Source: Pseudomonas lurida (lineage in GTDB: Bacteria > Pseudomonadota > Gammaproteobacteria > Pseudomonadales > Pseudomonadaceae). Taken from it: a stretch of DNA of 64,000 bases. The first letter of the stretch is position 1. Every line of letters starts with the position of its first letter. Of the stretch, positions 61,295-64,000 are shown piece by piece. The translations under genes were made by a program, and so were the position numbers. The DNA is taken from positions 3,393,501 through 3,457,500 of the forward strand of contig NZ_PDJB01000001.1 of NCBI RefSeq assembly GCF_002563895.1. The letters run 5' to 3'. The notes beneath the pieces are model-generated. The model saw nothing but the letters and a program-made list of their open reading frames with translations, had not been told where the DNA came from and did no database searches.

Positions 61295-62575
61295 TCAAGC
61301 CTGGGCGCGCTGGCCCGTCACTACGCTGTCGACGGGAGCCGCTTCCAACACTCGCCCACGGGTTTCCGGCAGGCACAGCGCAGCGATCACGGCGACGCCG
61401 TAGGCAATCCCGGCGTCGATGCCGATGGCCGAGCCGAGGGACATGGAGTCGCTCATATGCCCTACCAGGAACGGAAACACTGCCGAGAGCACGCGCCCGA
61501 AGTTGTAGCAAAAGCCCACGCCAGCACCGCGCACGTCGGCCGGGTACAGTTCGTTGAACAACGCCCCCAGGCTGGCCGGGATACCGGCCGCGAAGAAGCC
61601 CAGCGGAAAACCCAGGAACAGCATCTGGGTATTGGTCAGCGGCAGGAACACGTAGGCCTGCACGGTGATGACGCAGCACAGCGCGAACAGCACGATGTTC
61701 TTGCGCCGCCCGATGCGGTCGATCAGCCAACCACTCGCGATGCAACCACACCAGAAGGCAAAGATAATCACCGCCAGGTAACCGCCGGAGTTGAGCACCG
61801 ACAGGTTGCGCTCAGTCTTGAGAAAGGTCGGCAACCAGGTCATCACCGCGTGGTAACCCCCGTGGGCACCCAGGCCCAGCAGCCCCCCGAACAACGTGAC
61901 GCGGATCAGTTCCGGACGGAAGATGCCCGCCAGGGACTTGAAGAAACTCTGCGGGATCGCCTGCTCTTTTTGCAAACGCTGGAAGCTGTCGGGCTCTTCG
62001 ACATTGCGACGCACCCAGATAATCAGGAACGACGGCAGCAAGCCCACCACAAACATCACACGCCAGGCCATGTCCTGTGGCACAAACGAATAGATCAGCG
62101 CGAACACGCCGACCGCCACGCCCCAGCCCACGGCCCAGGCGCTTTGCACGGTGCCCATGACCTTGCCACGGTACTTGGGGTTGATGGTCTCGGCCATCAA
62201 CACCGCGCCCGCCGCCCACTCACCGCCGATACCAAAGCCTTGCAGCGCCTTGACGATCAGTAACTGATGGAAACCGGTGACGAACGCCGACAGGAATGTG
62301 AAGAACGAGAACCACAGGATCATCCATTGCAGGGTCCGCACCCGCCCGTAGCGATCGGACAAGGTTCCGCCGACCCAGCCTCCGATGGCTGATGTAACCA
62401 ACGTGACTCCACTGATGAGCCCCGCATCGCCCTTGCTCAAGGCGAAGGCGGCGATCAGTGCCGGGATCGCCAGGCCGAACATCTGTACTTCCAGTGCGTC
62501 GAGGGACCATCCACCGAAGCAGGCCCAGAACGTTTTGCGCTCCCGAGGAGTGACTTGGCGATACCAACTGAACAT
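61295..62575 (-). CDS. MFS organic-acid transporter
   Basis: This 426-residue, 12-helix permease has the loop 2-3 motif GTLSDRYGRVRTL and GIGGEWAAGAVLMAETINPKYRGKVMG, typical of the sugar/aromatic-acid:proton symporter branch. The N-terminus CFGGWSLDALEVQMFGLAIPAL with the buried Asp matches the AAHS-like group. AAGGATAAAAATC precedes the ATG. It is flanked by the lactonase gene (downstream) and a GntR regulator (upstream, 98-bp gap). Confidence 0.87.
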   Translation of the reverse strand: MFSWYRQVTPRERKTFWACFGGWSLDALEVQMFGLAIPALIAAFALSKGDAGLISGVTLVTSAIGGWVGGTLSDRYGRVRTLQWMILWFSFFTFLSAFVTGFHQLLIVKALQGFGIGGEWAAGAVLMAETINPKYRGKVMGTVQSAWAVGWGVAVGVFALIYSFVPQDMAWRVMFVVGLLPSFLIIWVRRNVEEPDSFQRLQKEQAIPQSFFKSLAGIFRPELIRVTLFGGLLGLGAHGGYHAVMTWLPTFLKTERNLSVLNSGGYLAVIIFAFWCGCIASGWLIDRIGRRKNIVLFALCCVITVQAYVFLPLTNTQMLFLGFPLGFFAAGIPASLGALFNELYPADVRGAGVGFCYNFGRVLSAVFPFLVGHMSDSMSLGSAIGIDAGIAYGVAVIAALCLPETRGRVLEAAPVDSVVTGQRAQA

Positions 62576-62673
62576 GATTTTTATCCTTATAGGTCAAACG
62601 CAAGGCGGCCGGGCGCGAACCGCGCCAGAGCCAGGCCGGTGTTGGGCAAACACTCAGAAATACGGGTAGGGGG

Positions 62674-63405
62674 TCAGCGAATATCCACGCGGTACCGGAA
62701 GTGCTCGGCATGCCCACGGGAGCGTCGCCACTCCAGGGGTTGGCCGGCGTAATCGCGGGCCAGGCGCTCGATCACCACCACAGGGCTGTTGACCGGCACC
62801 TGCAGCAATCGCGCGTACACCGCGCTGACCGACTCTGCGGTGAGGGTTTCCTCGGCCGAGGCCACCACCTGCCCGCAGGCACTTTCGTACACCGGGTAGA
62901 GCAGCGGGCCTTGCTGGGACAGGTCGATGTCCAGCAACGCCTGGAAACGCGCGCGCGGCAGCCAGATCTCTTCAGCCAGCAGCGGCTGCACATCCAGCAA
63001 ACGGGTCCGCATGATGCGAATCACCTGGGCCCCGGGCGCCAGGCCTAGCGCTTCGCTGACCGCCGACGGCGCGGCCACCGACTCGACGCTCAGGATGCGG
63101 CTTTGCGGCACCTGGCGTTCGCCCGAGGGACCTTGGAAACGGAAAAAGCGAAACAGGGAAGACTGGAATTGCGGACGGCGCACAAAGGTGCCACGGCCCT
63201 GCTGGCGTTCAAGAATGCCTTCGCTCACCAGCGCGTCGACGGCCTTGCGCACGGTGCCGGTAGACAGCGCGTACTCGGCGGACAGCACCGCCTCGGTGGG
63301 GATGGCTTCGCCGGGCCGCCAGCGATTGTTGGCGATCTGCTCGACCAAATGGTCGCGCAAGCGTTGGTAAAGCGGCAGGCGGGCATCACTGGACAGCGTA
63401 TTCAT
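62674..63405 (-). CDS. GntR/HutC-family transcription regulator
   Basis: This 243-residue protein has an N-terminal winged helix (about 8-75: PLYQRLRDHLVEQIANNRWRPG, STGTVRKAVDALVSEGILERQQGRGTFV) and a C-terminal UTRA ligand domain (about 95-240). HutC-type members usually repress a neighbouring catabolic operon and respond to its substrate. The likely targets are the MFS and lactonase genes downstream and its own promoter, where a perfect 12-bp palindrome occurs. The start may be the ATG at 63405 or another three codons upstream. Confidence 0.88.
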   Translation of the reverse strand: MNTLSSDARLPLYQRLRDHLVEQIANNRWRPGEAIPTEAVLSAEYALSTGTVRKAVDALVSEGILERQQGRGTFVRRPQFQSSLFRFFRFQGPSGERQVPQSRILSVESVAAPSAVSEALGLAPGAQVIRIMRTRLLDVQPLLAEEIWLPRARFQALLDIDLSQQGPLLYPVYESACGQVVASAEETLTAESVSAVYARLLQVPVNSPVVVIERLARDYAGQPLEWRRSRGHAEHFRYRVDIR

Positions 63406-63430
63406 GGGCCACATTCACTTTGTTATTTAG

Positions 63431-63442
63431 TCATATATATGA
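63431..63442. promoter_or_regulatory. Perfect palindrome TCATATATATGA upstream of gntR
   Basis: A 12-bp perfect palindrome lies 26 bp upstream of the gntR start codon. HutC-type regulators commonly bind short TA-rich palindromes, so this may be the autoregulatory operator. Confidence 0.4.
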
Positions 63443-63515
63443 ATATGGGCAGAGTATTCTGCCGCAGGGTGACGCCTGTCAAGAGCGCCCCCCCACGCGC
63501 AGGATGAATGGTCGG

Positions 63516-64000
<485 letters not shown>

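Noticed and set aside
62612..62626. Short GGCGCG / CGCGCC hairpin between gntR and the MFS gene
   Set aside because: Six-base-pair stem with a 3-nt loop in GC-rich DNA; chance formation is likely.

Overview
The window is GC-rich, densely packed bacterial chromosome. Gene content points to the Pseudomonas fluorescens group: a DUF6543 giant protein, an alkB/pra/fadL alkane locus, an HSI-II-type type VI secretion cluster, extragenic palindromes carrying the GTGGGAGCTGGCTTGCC core, and A-rich Crc/Hfq-like motifs ahead of catabolic genes. No rRNA, tRNA, CRISPR array or insertion sequence was seen. All functions are read from sequence motifs and family memory; no database search was run.

Layout. 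(1) 1-4016: 3' part of a giant DUF6543 (dermonecrotic-toxin-like) protein that begins outside the window. (2) 4053-7488: an RND/MMPL permease and a secreted YCF48-like beta-propeller, one operon on the minus strand; 7781-8896: a Gfo/Idh/MocA oxidoreductase on plus. (3) 9008-26116: a lipid and alkane catabolism island. The minus strand carries fadE, then a coupled fabG-like / maoC / thiolase / fadD set, and also a membrane-anchored alpha/beta hydrolase, alkB, two pra paralogues and fadL. The plus strand carries a Baeyer-Villiger-type monooxygenase, a short-chain dehydrogenase and a PF10118 ferritin-like protein. Together these could take an alkane or long-chain ketone through hydroxylation, ketone formation, ester formation and hydrolysis, and then beta-oxidation. 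(4) 26113-28770: a PTS-EIIC-like/EAL fusion and a small conserved protein. (5) 28775-49454: a complete HSI-II-type type VI secretion system on the minus strand in the order tssA-B-C-E-F-G-clpV-sfa-orfX-fha-tssJ-K-L-M-stp-stk, with hcp divergent on plus. The orfX gene encodes a 42-residue lipoprotein that is easily missed. A sigma-54-like promoter lies ahead of hcp, with paired TGCGCA elements upstream that the Sfa activator encoded in the operon might bind.

(6) 49506-64000: housekeeping and accessory genes. These are an aldo/keto reductase, a DUF1543 protein, a TPM-domain membrane protein, an RsbQ-like hydrolase overlapping a soluble PAS histidine kinase, a DapF-like protein with one catalytic Cys replaced by Ser, a small P-loop kinase, a divergent pair of L,D-transpeptidases, a creatininase-family hydrolase, a small lipoprotein and a secreted protein of unknown role, a LigI-like lactonase / MFS transporter / GntR regulator locus, and the 3' part of a glutathione S-transferase gene cut by the window end.

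The most rewarding parts are the combined terminal/subterminal alkane oxidation island with its recurrent upstream motifs, the sigma-54 control region of the T6SS, the RsbQ-PAS kinase pair, and the EIIC-EAL fusion.
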